A DNA stretch of 64,000 bases from Rhodothermales bacterium (lineage in GTDB: Bacteria; Bacteroidota; Rhodothermia; Rhodothermales; JANQRZ01): NCBI GenBank assembly GCA_039944855.1, contig JBDUXZ010000005.1, positions 124,001 through 188,000 on the forward strand. Direction: 5' to 3'. Positions within the stretch are counted from its first letter, which is position 1. Each line of letters begins with the position of its first letter. Below the pieces are notes generated by a model. It saw only the letters and a list, made by a program, of their open reading frames with translations. It ran no database searches and had not been told where the DNA came from. A program made the translations under genes and the position numbers. Below, piece after piece: positions 19,732 to 27,745 of this stretch.

Positions 19732-20937
19732 CTAAAAGGTGAGGCTTCCGTGGAGTTCGCGCACGCGTGCCCGCGCCTCGGCGTCGACGGCTTCGAGCGC
19801 GTCGAGCGAGTGCGGCACGCCGGAGTCGGCGCGTTCGAGCGCGGCTTCGACGAGGCGGGGGATGTCGGCGAACCCGATCTGCTCGTCGAGAAAGAGGGCG
19901 ACGGCGGCCTCGTTCGCGGCATTCAAAACGGCCGGCGCCGTCCCCCCCGCTGCCAGCGCGTCGAAGGCGAGGCGGAGGCAGGGGAAGCGGTCGAGGTCCG
20001 GCTCCTCGAAGTCGAGACACGCGATCTGCGACCAGTCGAGGCGGGGGTGCGGGGCGGGCCAGCGCTCAGGGAATGAGAGGGCGTACTGGATCGGCACGCG
20101 CATGTCGGGCACGCCGAGCTGCGCCTTCACCGAGCCGTCGCGGAAGTGGACGAGCGAGTGGATCACCGACTGCGGGTGGACGAGCACGTCGATCTGCTCC
20201 GGCGCGAGGTCGAACATCCACCGCGCCTCGATCACCTCCAGCCCCTTGTTCATCATCGTCGCCGAGTCGATCGTGATCTTCGCGCCCATCTCCCAGTTCG
20301 GATGCGCGAGGGCTTCGGCCCGCGTGATCTGCCCGAACGTCGCGGCCGGCCGTGTGCGGAACGGGCCGCCCGACGCCGTCAGCGTGATCGACTCGATGCT
20401 GTCCGGCGGCTCGCCGACGAGGCACTGGAAGAGCGCCGAGTGCTCGCTGTCGACGGGCAGCACGGCCGTTTCGTGGGCCTCGACGAGCCGCTGCACGAGT
20501 TCGCCTGCGACGACGAGCGTCTCTTTGTTGGCGAGCGCGATCTCCTTCCCCGCCCGGATCGCCGCGACCGTCGGCCGCAGCCCGGCGAACCCGACGACGG
20601 CCGCCACGACGGTCTCGACGCCTTCCGCCGTCGCCGCCGCTTCGAGCCCCTCGGGGCCGACGAGCACGAGGACGCCGAGCCCGTCGAGCGCATCGCGGAG
20701 CGTCGCCGCCCGTGCCTCGTCCCCGATCACGACGAAATCGGGGCGGAAGGCCCGCGCCTGCTTGGCCAGCAGGTCCGCGTTCGCGTGCGCCGTGAGCGCG
20801 ACGATGCGGAAGCGCTCGGGAAAGAGCCGGACGATCTCCAGCGTCTGCGTGCCGATCGAGCCCGTCGAGCCGAGGATGGCGAGCCCGCGCGGGGCGTCGG
20901 CGTGGAGGCGGGTCGGTCGGTCGAGGCGGGGGAGCAT
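19732..20937 (-). CDS. dxr: 1-deoxy-D-xylulose-5-phosphate reductoisomerase
   Basis: The product is 401 residues from the ATG at 20937; a longer frame to 20976 has no family support. The NADPH-binding GSTGSIGTQTLEI starts near residue 23. The metal and substrate region VDSEHSALFQCL and the block MGAKITIDSATMMNKGLEV are intact. Dxr makes methylerythritol phosphate, the committed step of the MEP route to isoprenoids. rseP follows, and uppS, which uses the product further on, is in the same minus-strand block. An HMG-CoA reductase at 60110 is therefore unexpected. Confidence 0.97.
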   Translation of the reverse strand: MLPRLDRPTRLHADAPRGLAILGSTGSIGTQTLEIVRLFPERFRIVALTAHANADLLAKQARAFRPDFVVIGDEARAATLRDALDGLGVLVLVGPEGLEAAATAEGVETVVAAVVGFAGLRPTVAAIRAGKEIALANKETLVVAGELVQRLVEAHETAVLPVDSEHSALFQCLVGEPPDSIESITLTASGGPFRTRPAATFGQITRAEALAHPNWEMGAKITIDSATMMNKGLEVIEARWMFDLAPEQIDVLVHPQSVIHSLVHFRDGSVKAQLGVPDMRVPIQYALSFPERWPAPHPRLDWSQIACLDFEEPDLDRFPCLRLAFDALAAGGTAPAVLNAANEAAVALFLDEQIGFADIPRLVEAALERADSGVPHSLDALEAVDAEARARVRELHGSLTF

Positions 20938-21043
20938 AGAAAAAGGGAAGGCGGGAGGCCGGAGCGGTCGTACCATCGGGCGCTCGGTCCTCGCCTCCGA
21001 TACAACAACCCGCGAAACTTACGCGTTGGGGTTCCATACCACA

Positions 21044-22951
21044 ATGCCGCTGCTCGCCCGGCCGCTCATGCCCGTCCGTCGCCTCGTCTCCGTCGTCCTC
21101 CTGCTCCTCCCCTTCGCGGCGAGCCCCGCGTGGGCGCAGCGCCCCGTGCGCCCCGTGCCGGACACGCCCGTCAACCCCGAGACGGCCAAGTTCCGCCTCG
21201 CCGACGCCTACCTCCGCGCGGGCCAGTCCGACCGCGCGCTCGCAATCCTCGAGGACCTCCACGCCGCCGACCCGACCTCGTTCGCCGTCTACGACAAGCT
21301 GAAAGAGGCCTACGTCACCGTCAAGCGCTACGACGACGCGCTCGCCCTCATCGACGCCCGGATCGAGCAGACGGCAGCGACGCCGAACCTGCTGGCCGAG
21401 GCGGGCCGGCTCCATTTCCTCAACGGCGATCTCGACACGGCCGAGCAGACGTGGCAGGCAGCGCTCGACGCCGCGCCCGACAACCCCTCGACGTATCGGC
21501 TCGTCTACGCCGCCGAAGTCGAAGCCCGGCTTTTCGAGCAGGCCATTGCCGTGCTGTTGCAGGGCCGCGAGCGGCTCGGCGAGCCCGCCCTCTTCCGCGC
21601 CGAGCTCGCCGAGCTCTACGGCCGCACCGCGCAGCATGAAGAGTCGATGGGCGAGTACGCCGCCCTGCTGAGCGACGAGCCGGGCCAGCTCGGGCTCGTG
21701 CAGAGCCGGATCGGGCGGATGCTCGACAGCGGCGGAACGGCTGAGGCGTTTACGACGGCCGTCGAGCGGCTCATCCGGCGCGAGCCGCTCGTGATGGCCT
21801 ACCGCGAGCTCGCCGCGTGGCTCTACGCCGAGACCGGGGACTTCCCCGCCGCACTCGACGCGACGCGCGCGCTCGACCGGCTCCGCGACGAGCAGGGCCA
21901 AAGCCTCTACGCCTTCGCCGACGCCGCCCTCACCGCCGACGCCTTCGACGAGGCGCTGCAGGCCTACGAGATCATCCTCGACCGCCACACCGACGGGCCG
22001 ATGGCTCCGCTCGCGCTCCTTAGCACGGGCCTGCTCTACGAGCTGCGCGGCCAGCGAAGGGGCGAGCGCGCCTTCGACGCCGACGGCAACCGGATTCCGG
22101 CGGCGGATTACGACCTCGCCCGCGACCGCTTCGAGGCGTTCCTCCGCCAGCACCCGACGCACCCGAACTACCCCGTCGCCCTCCGCCAGCTCGCCGGCCT
22201 GCAGAAAGACGTGTTCCGCGACTACGGCCAGGCGGAGGCGCTGCTGCGCGAGGTGCTGACGCGCTTCCCAAACGGCCCCGTCGCCGCCCGCGCCCGGCTC
22301 GACCTCGGCGAAGTAGCCCTTCTCCGCGACGACCTCGGCGCCGCCCGCGCCGCGTTCACCCAAGTTGAAGAGAGCGAGCGGATCGGCGAAGCAGCAGAAC
22401 TCGCACGGCTCGAACTCGCGCGGCTCGCGTTTTACGAGGGCCAGTTCGAGATGGCCGAGACGCGGGCGCAGGCGATGAACCGGAACACCGCCACCGATGT
22501 CGCAAATGACGCGATCGCCCTCAAGCTGCTCCTCTCCGAAAACACCGGCCCGGACTCGACGAATGCCGCGCTGCGGACGTTCGCCCGCGCCCAGCTCTTG
22601 CAGCGCCAGCAGCGCCCCGCCCTCGCCCTCGCGTCCATCGACAGCCTGCTCGCCGCGTTCCCCCAGCACGCCCTCGCCGACGACGCCCACGTCCTCCGCG
22701 CCGACGTGCTCCGCGCCCTCGGCCGCTTCGACGACGCCCTCGCCGTCCTCGCCGCGTTCCCCGAGCAGTTCCCCGACAGCCACCTCGCCGACTACAGCCT
22801 GTTCACCGTCGGCGAGACGTGGGAGCGCGACCTCGCCGACCCGCAGGCGGCCCAGGCGGCCTACGCCGACCTCCTCGCCCGCTACCCCGGCTCGCTCCTA
22901 GCCCCCGAAGCCCGCGCCCGCATCCGCCGCTTGCGTGGGGATGGGGTCTGA
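21044..22951 (+). CDS. secreted tetratricopeptide-repeat protein
   Basis: The product is 635 residues from the ATG at 21044. A signal peptide (VVLLLLPFAASPAWAQ) ends near residue 31, so the protein is probably periplasmic. From about residue 45 on, TPR-like helices repeat (AKFRLADAYLRAGQSDRALAI, LLAEAGRLHFLNGDLDTAEQ, then RARLDLGEVALLRDDLGAAR and LADDAHVLRADVLRALGRFD). The last units resemble the YbgF/BamD-type TPR. It is divergent from dxr. No enzymatic domain is seen, so a scaffold or protein-protein role is the best guess. The frame stays open far upstream but without coding character. Confidence 0.85.
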   Translation: MPLLARPLMPVRRLVSVVLLLLPFAASPAWAQRPVRPVPDTPVNPETAKFRLADAYLRAGQSDRALAILEDLHAADPTSFAVYDKLKEAYVTVKRYDDALALIDARIEQTAATPNLLAEAGRLHFLNGDLDTAEQTWQAALDAAPDNPSTYRLVYAAEVEARLFEQAIAVLLQGRERLGEPALFRAELAELYGRTAQHEESMGEYAALLSDEPGQLGLVQSRIGRMLDSGGTAEAFTTAVERLIRREPLVMAYRELAAWLYAETGDFPAALDATRALDRLRDEQGQSLYAFADAALTADAFDEALQAYEIILDRHTDGPMAPLALLSTGLLYELRGQRRGERAFDADGNRIPAADYDLARDRFEAFLRQHPTHPNYPVALRQLAGLQKDVFRDYGQAEALLREVLTRFPNGPVAARARLDLGEVALLRDDLGAARAAFTQVEESERIGEAAELARLELARLAFYEGQFEMAETRAQAMNRNTATDVANDAIALKLLLSENTGPDSTNAALRTFARAQLLQRQQRPALALASIDSLLAAFPQHALADDAHVLRADVLRALGRFDDALAVLAAFPEQFPDSHLADYSLFTVGETWERDLADPQAAQAAYADLLARYPGSLLAPEARARIRRLRGDGV

Positions 22952-22996
22952 CACGCGCGGCACCACGACAGACCCGCCTCTCTCGACCTCTGCGCC

Positions 22997-24256
22997 ATGA
23001 ATCGGTTCGCTCCCCTCCTCTTATTCGTACTCACCGTCTTACCGGTGTCGGCGCAGGACCTGCTGATCCCGATGGGCGAGCGGCAGAGCGACCACCTCAA
23101 AGCGTACGGCGCGGTCTACTGGGCGCTCGAACGGAGCATGGACGTCGAGTGGTTGCTGAATTACCGGGGCGGGTCGTTCCTCGCCGCCGCGACGCCGGAG
23201 CTGGAGCAAGAGCTGCGGATTCGCGGCGTGAGCTTCGAGCCGCTCGGCGGCGGGGGCGCGGCGCAGATCATCGCCGAAGTCGAGAGCCCCGGCTCGAATT
23301 CGAGCGTGGTCCGGCTGGAGAAAGCGCCGAAGATCGCCGTCTACGCGCCGAAGCAGAGCCTGCCGTGGGACGACGCCGTGACGCTCGCGCTCACCTACGC
23401 CGAGGTGCCCTACGACCTCGTCTACGACGGCGACGTGCTCGACGACAAGCTCGGCGAGTACGACTGGCTCCACCTCCACCACGAGGACTTCAGCGGGCAG
23501 TACGGCAAGTTTTACGCGGCCTACCGCACCGCCGCGTGGTACCAGGAGCAGCAGCGTGAGGCCGAGGCCGAGGCCCGGCGACGCGGCTTCGCCAAAGTGA
23601 GCCACCTCAAGCTCGCCGTCACCGAGGCGATCCGCAGCTACGTCGCGAATGGCGGCTTCCTCTTCGCGATGTGCTCCGGCACCGACACGTTCGACCTCGC
23701 CCTCGCCGCCGCCGGGACGGACATCGTGCCCGCCGAGTTCGACGGCGACGCCGTGGACCCTGGCGCCATCGACGCGCTCGACTTCTCGCGGACCCTCGCC
23801 TTCTACAATTTCCGCCCGAGCTTCAACCCGATGGAGTACGAGCACGCCGACATCGACGTGACGCCGCCGCCCCAGCTCCGCAACCCCGCCGTCGACTACT
23901 TCACCCTCTTCGACTTCTCCGCGAAGTGGGACCCCGTCCCGACCATGCTGACGCAGAACCACGTAGCCACGGTGAAGGGCTTCATGGGGCAGACGACGAA
24001 CTTCCGCAAGGACCTCGTCAAACCTGGCGTCGTCATCCTCGCCGAAGCGCCGGGGCGCGACGAGGTCCGCTACCTCTACGGCCCGCTCGGGCAGGGATTC
24101 TTCGCCTTCTACGGCGGCCACGACCCCGAGGACTACCAGCACTACGTCGGCGACCCGCCGACCGACCTCGCGCTCCACAAGCACTCGCCGGGGTACCGGC
24201 TAATCCTCAACAACGTGCTCTTCCCTGCCGCGAAGAAGCAGAAGCAGAAGACGTGA
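22997..24256 (+). CDS. secreted conserved protein (named asparagine synthetase B in some databases)
   Basis: The product is 419 residues with a signal peptide (LLLFVLTVLPVSAQD). The mature protein begins LLIPMGERQSDHLKAYGAVYWAL, followed by WLLNYRGGSF. I recall this opening from a Bacteroidota group often labelled asparagine synthetase B. No N-terminal catalytic Cys of a glutamine amidotransferase and no ATP-pyrophosphatase motif is visible, so that name is doubtful. A stretch around YVANGGFLFAMCSGTDTFD and FFAFYGGHDPED resembles the class-I amidotransferase-like fold seen in ThuA/DUF4159-type proteins. It lies 45 bases after the TPR gene, so the two may form an operon. The function is unknown. 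Confidence 0.7.
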   Translation: MNRFAPLLLFVLTVLPVSAQDLLIPMGERQSDHLKAYGAVYWALERSMDVEWLLNYRGGSFLAAATPELEQELRIRGVSFEPLGGGGAAQIIAEVESPGSNSSVVRLEKAPKIAVYAPKQSLPWDDAVTLALTYAEVPYDLVYDGDVLDDKLGEYDWLHLHHEDFSGQYGKFYAAYRTAAWYQEQQREAEAEARRRGFAKVSHLKLAVTEAIRSYVANGGFLFAMCSGTDTFDLALAAAGTDIVPAEFDGDAVDPGAIDALDFSRTLAFYNFRPSFNPMEYEHADIDVTPPPQLRNPAVDYFTLFDFSAKWDPVPTMLTQNHVATVKGFMGQTTNFRKDLVKPGVVILAEAPGRDEVRYLYGPLGQGFFAFYGGHDPEDYQHYVGDPPTDLALHKHSPGYRLILNNVLFPAAKKQKQKT

Positions 24257-24284
24257 GCGAGCGCTCCGGTCCGTTCCGACGCCC

Positions 24285-24779
24285 TCAGCGGTCGGTCACG
24301 GTGAAGGTGACGGTTTGCGACCCGCCCTGCTCCGAGGACGAACGAGCATCGTCCGTCGGTGAGACGGAGTAATTGACGCCGAGTCCGCTCTGGGTGACGC
24401 GGGAGATGCCCGTCACGAGGTCCACAGCATTCGCGCTGTCGAGGGTGCGGGAGCCCGTGCTCGATCCGCTCGCCGTCGGCGCTGCGAGCGCGACGTCGAG
24501 GGCGAGGTCGGCTGTGAATCCCGCGCCGAGTTGGCCGGTGATCTTCTTGCCGTACCCGTTCGTGCTAAAGGCGTAGGTCGCGGTCGCTACGGCGTCAGCC
24601 TCGGGAGCCGGATGCTCGGGGGCCGAAGACAGCGCCATCGACACGTCCGCCGCGACGGAAAGGTTGTTGACCTCCTCGACGATGATCGTGACGCCCTGGG
24701 TGGCGTGCTGTGCGGTCGCCGCCACGCTGACGGCCCCGAGCAGCACGCCGAGTACGATCCACCGACAGGTTTGCCTCAT
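24285..24779 (-). CDS. secreted protein of unknown function
   Basis: The product is 164 residues from the ATG at 24779, with a signal peptide (WIVLGVLLGAVSVAATAQ). The mature part is poor in charged residues and rich in Ala, Ser, Thr and Val, with alternating strands (GVTIIVEEVNNLSVAADVSM, later SQTVTFTVTDR at the end). This suggests a small all-beta secreted protein, perhaps a fimbrial or surface-subunit-like fold. No family is recognised with confidence. It is convergent with the gene ending at 24256, 28 bases away. Confidence 0.6.
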   Translation of the reverse strand: MRQTCRWIVLGVLLGAVSVAATAQHATQGVTIIVEEVNNLSVAADVSMALSSAPEHPAPEADAVATATYAFSTNGYGKKITGQLGAGFTADLALDVALAAPTASGSSTGSRTLDSANAVDLVTGISRVTQSGLGVNYSVSPTDDARSSSEQGGSQTVTFTVTDR

Positions 24780-25125
24780 GGGTCCACGGGTTGAATTGGG
24801 ACAAGAACGAGACAGGGGGCATGTGTACCCGCACACCTCGGGCGCACGTGCTCGTGCGCCCCGGGCTCTTTCCGCCGCCGGCTTCGGCGCGATCACAGGT
24901 GCAGCCCCCATCGTCTCGCTCGTTATCGTCGGCGATCACACCGTGCGAACCCCTCCTCGGAGCGAATTGCGAAGCGACCCGTGTGGCGCGTTCCGACCCG
25001 TAGCCCGAGCGCTTCGTGGCACGATGCGTACTTTTTTGCCGACGCTTGGCACGGCGTCGCGGGCCGTGCCTCGGGGCCGTGCGTAGGTTCTCCGTCCCAC
25101 CACCTCCCACCCACGCCTCTCACCC
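24780..25125. other. gap between divergent genes with a hairpin
   Basis: This 346-base gap separates two divergent genes and holds no convincing gene. A perfect 9-bp stem with the loop TGCT lies at 24840-24861; it would be in the 5' leader or promoter region of the minus-strand gene. A smaller inverted repeat, GGCACGG/CCGTGCC, is at 25048-25070. A T6 tract is at 25032-25037. No promoter hexamers were found that I would defend. Confidence 0.4.
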
Positions 25126-25581
25126 ATGCCCTTCCGTCTCCTCTTCCTCCTCCTCGCCGTCGGACTCGCCGCACCCAATGCGCACGCCCAGCGCGGCACG
25201 TTCGGCATCGGCGGCCAGATCGGCGACCCCACGGGCCTCGCGCTCAAGTTCAACTCCGGCCGCAACGCCTTCGACCTCGCCACCGGGTGGGACCTCGACG
25301 ACTACCTCTTCGTGCAGGGCCACCTCCTGCTCCGCGAAGCCCGTCTGCAGGGGTCGTCCTCCGACTTCCGTTACTTTTATGGCCCCGGCCTCTTCCTCGG
25401 CGTCCGCGACGGCAACGGCAACCGCGACGGCAGCACGGCCTTCGGCATCAGCTTTAACGCCGGGCTCGCGTACTATACGGGGCAGATCGAGATCTTCGGT
25501 CAGCTCACGCCCCGCCTCCGCCTCATCGACGATACCGACTTCGACGTCGGCGGCGGGCTCGGCATCCGTTTTTACCCCTAA
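25126..25581 (+). CDS. small outer-membrane beta-barrel-like protein
   Basis: The product is 151 residues with a signal peptide ending near AAPNAHAQ (residue 22). The mature part starts [18 protein letters not shown] and runs as alternating amphipathic strands with Gly turns, ending [13 protein letters not shown] with a terminal aromatic pattern fitting a beta signal. The [10 protein letters not shown] phrase resembles small barrel families such as the BAPKO_0422-type barrel, but the match is by eye. An 8-strand outer-membrane barrel is the best guess. The B12-binding-domain gene starts 13 bases later. Confidence 0.65.
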   Translation: MPFRLLFLLLAVGLAAPNAHAQRGTFGIGGQIGDPTGLALKFNSGRNAFDLATGWDLDDYLFVQGHLLLREARLQGSSSDFRYFYGPGLFLGVRDGNGNRDGSTAFGISFNAGLAYYTGQIEIFGQLTPRLRLIDDTDFDVGGGLGIRFYP

Positions 25582-25594
25582 ACCTCCTCCCCCG

Positions 25595-26002
25595 ATGGAC
25601 CGTCCCATTCGCGTGCTGATGGCGAAGATCGGCCTCGACGGGCACGACCGCGGCGCGAAAGTCGTCGCCGCCGCGCTCCGCGATGCCGGCATGGAAGTGA
25701 TCTACACCGGCCTCCGCAAGACGGCCGAGCAGGTCGTCGCGGCCGCGCTGCAAGAGGATGTCGACGTGATCGGCGTGTCGATCCTCTCCGGCGCGCACCT
25801 CACCGTGTTCAAAAAGCTCCGCGACGGACTCGCCGCTGAGGGCATGCACGACGTGATCATCCTCGGCGGCGGGGTGATTCCGAACGAGGATATTGCGCCA
25901 TTGGAGCAACTCGGAGTCGACAAGGTGTTCACGCCGGGCACGTCGCTGGCCGAGATCGTTGCGTACCTTCGGGAGACCGTATCCGCCCTCGACCGAAGCT
26001 AG
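25595..26002 (+). CDS. stand-alone cobalamin-binding domain (methylmalonyl-CoA mutase C-terminal type)
   Basis: The product is 135 residues from the ATG at 25595. It begins [21 protein letters not shown], which contains the DxHxxG base-off cobalamin motif. [14 protein letters not shown] and [14 protein letters not shown] complete the Rossmann-like B12 domain. In two-subunit mutases (methylmalonyl-CoA or isobutyryl-CoA type) this domain is a separate small subunit that pairs with a large catalytic subunit. The large subunit is not in this window. The RmlD-like gene starts 7 bases downstream. Confidence 0.92.
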   Translation: MDRPIRVLMAKIGLDGHDRGAKVVAAALRDAGMEVIYTGLRKTAEQVVAAALQEDVDVIGVSILSGAHLTVFKKLRDGLAAEGMHDVIILGGGVIPNEDIAPLEQLGVDKVFTPGTSLAEIVAYLRETVSALDRS

Positions 26003-26009
26003 CTCGCCC

Positions 26010-26942
26010 GTGCCTCCCCTCTACCAGCGCATCCTCCTCACCGGCGCAAATGGCCTCGTCGGACAGGCGCTCGTGGAGCGGCTGAGCGCCGACGCGAGCG
26101 TGGACCTCCTCGCGACGGGCCGCGACGACCGCCCCCGCTTCACCGAGGGCTCGTGCGGCTACACCCCGCTCGACATCACCGACACCGAAGCCGTCCGCCG
26201 CCTCTTCGTCGACTTCGCGCCGAGCGTGGTCATCAACTGCGCGGCGATCACGAAGGTGGAGCAGGGCGAGGAAAACAAAGAGGCGTGCTGGGCCGTGAAC
26301 GTCGACGCCGTCGCCGCGCTCGGCCGGCTCTGCAAGGCGCAGGGCGTCCGCCTCGTCCAGCTCTCGACGGACTTCGTGTTCGATGGCTCGGCCGGGCCCT
26401 ACGACGAGCGCGACCGGCCCGACCCGATCAACTTCTACGGCCGCTCGAAGTGGGCGAGCGAGAACGCCGTACGCGCCGCCCGGCTGCGACGGTGGACGAT
26501 CGTCCGCACGGCCCTCGGCTACGGCACCGGCCATGCCCTCACGCGCTCCAACTTCGGGCTCTGGCTCGTCGAGCGGCTCCAGCGCGGCGAGCCGACGGCC
26601 GTCGCCACCGACCAGATCCGCACGCCGACGTACATCCCCGATTTTGCCGACGGCATCGCGCGCGCCGTCCGGCTGAACAAGAACGGGCTCTACCACCTCG
26701 CCGGCCGCGAACTCCTCTCGGTCTACGACTTCGCCCGACGCCTCGCGCAGCGCCTCGATCTCGACGCCTCGCTCATCACGCCGACGACGACCGACGTGCT
26801 GCACCCGGACGCACCGCGCCCGCTCCGCACGGGCCTGCTCATCCTCAAGGCCGAAACCGAGCTAGGCTACAAGCCGCGCCCGCTCGACGACGCGCTCGAC
26901 CACTTCGGCCAGCGCCTCGGCCTCCCCGTCCCCACGCGCTGA
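26010..26942 (+). CDS. RmlD-like NAD(P)-dependent sugar-nucleotide reductase
   Basis: The product is 310 residues from a GTG at 26010. The nucleotide-binding motif GANGLVGQ lies near residues 11-18. The SDR catalytic elements are STDFVFDG and YGRSKW (YxxxK). NCAAITKVEQGE is the typical dTDP-4-dehydrorhamnose reductase phrase. Such enzymes reduce dTDP-4-keto-rhamnose, or in relatives act on other 4-keto sugars or as MAT2B-like regulators. No rmlA, B or C gene is near, so the exact substrate is open. Confidence 0.88.
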   Translation: MPPLYQRILLTGANGLVGQALVERLSADASVDLLATGRDDRPRFTEGSCGYTPLDITDTEAVRRLFVDFAPSVVINCAAITKVEQGEENKEACWAVNVDAVAALGRLCKAQGVRLVQLSTDFVFDGSAGPYDERDRPDPINFYGRSKWASENAVRAARLRRWTIVRTALGYGTGHALTRSNFGLWLVERLQRGEPTAVATDQIRTPTYIPDFADGIARAVRLNKNGLYHLAGRELLSVYDFARRLAQRLDLDASLITPTTTDVLHPDAPRPLRTGLLILKAETELGYKPRPLDDALDHFGQRLGLPVPTR

Positions 26943-27006
26943 CCCCCCGCCGCGCTCGCGGTCGCTCGCACGCTCACTCCCGACAAGTCGGGGCAGGGGG
27001 TCCGCC

Positions 27007-27441
27007 TCAGCCGTCGCCGTCGGGGCCGCCGCTCTCGGCGACGAAGGTGAACGTGCTGAGCAGGCCGTCGCGCTCGGCGACGAGGATCAGCCCGTCGTCG
27101 GAGAGGGAGTAGACGACGCGGTCGGCGTCAGCGAGGCGGGGGCCGAGGTCGAGCCGGATGCCGCAGCCGATCTCGGTGCAGCCGAGGCCGGTGAAGGCGA
27201 GGACGTTGCCGTCACTCCGATAGCCGCCGCTGCACTGGTTGCACGAGTTGATGGCGACCTCGGTCTCGCTCGCGAATCGGAGCGTCGTCGGCGTGGACTC
27301 CGTCGAATCGCCCGGCGGGAATGCGGTGTGATCGAGCACCCACGTCGTCCCGATCAGGTCGTTTTCGAGGTTCGCGTCGCACCCCGACCCGAGGCCGAGC
27401 GCGAGGAGGAAGAAGAGAACGGGGCCAGACAGACGAATCAT
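27007..27441 (-). CDS. META-domain-like lipoprotein
   Basis: The product is 144 residues. A signal peptide ends in LGLGSGCDA (Cys 21). The mature domain shows the META/HslJ pattern: LIGTTWVLDH at the start, EVAINSCNQCSGGYRSDGNVLAF in the middle, then CTEIGCG. Beta-rich META domains occur in lipoproteins and HslJ-type heat-inducible proteins of unknown activity. Four Cys in the mature part could make two disulphides, which fits an envelope location. It is convergent with the RmlD-like gene. Confidence 0.75.
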   Translation of the reverse strand: MIRLSGPVLFFLLALGLGSGCDANLENDLIGTTWVLDHTAFPPGDSTESTPTTLRFASETEVAINSCNQCSGGYRSDGNVLAFTGLGCTEIGCGIRLDLGPRLADADRVVYSLSDDGLILVAERDGLLSTFTFVAESGGPDGDG

Positions 27442-27745
27442 CGGGGGAGCGGTAACTGAGGGAGGGTTGCTCTGTTGGGAAGCTCTCTACGTTGTCATCC
27501 CGAGCGGAACAGCGTGGAGTCGAGGGATCTTTTCGGGCACGGGTTCAACAGTCCGCTGCGTGCTTCCCCGGAGAGATCCTTCGTCTATGGCCTGCGGCCT
27601 CCGCTCAGGATGACATCCAGTTGGGCTTCTCAACAAAGCAGAGGCAAAGGTAGCGTGAACATCGCCGCCGCCGCGCCGTTTCGCTGCCGCCGCGATGCGC
27701 GCCGCGATATTTTGCACGCTCCCCTCCTCGACTCCCCCGACTCCG
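27442..27745. other. divergent gap carrying a family A palindrome
   Basis: This gap of 304 bases between the META gene and serS is mostly occupied by a 123-base inverted-repeat element (listed separately). The rest is the leader of serS. A TATTTT stretch at about 27711 may be part of a promoter, but no -35 element is clear. Confidence 0.5.
27493..27615. repeat. intergenic palindromic repeat, family A, copy 1
   Basis: The 15-base outer arm TGTCATCCCGAGCGG matches the reverse complement of the right arm CCGCTCAGGATGACA at 14 of 15 positions. A second, inner inverted pair (AGGGATCT / AGATCCTT) lies inside. The same two-layer layout is seen at 59364-59452. Confidence 0.85.

Noticed and set aside
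20066-22783. Long minus-strand frame opposite the TPR gene and dxr 5' end
   Set aside because: It crosses two real genes and contains no recognisable domain; it is explained by codon bias.
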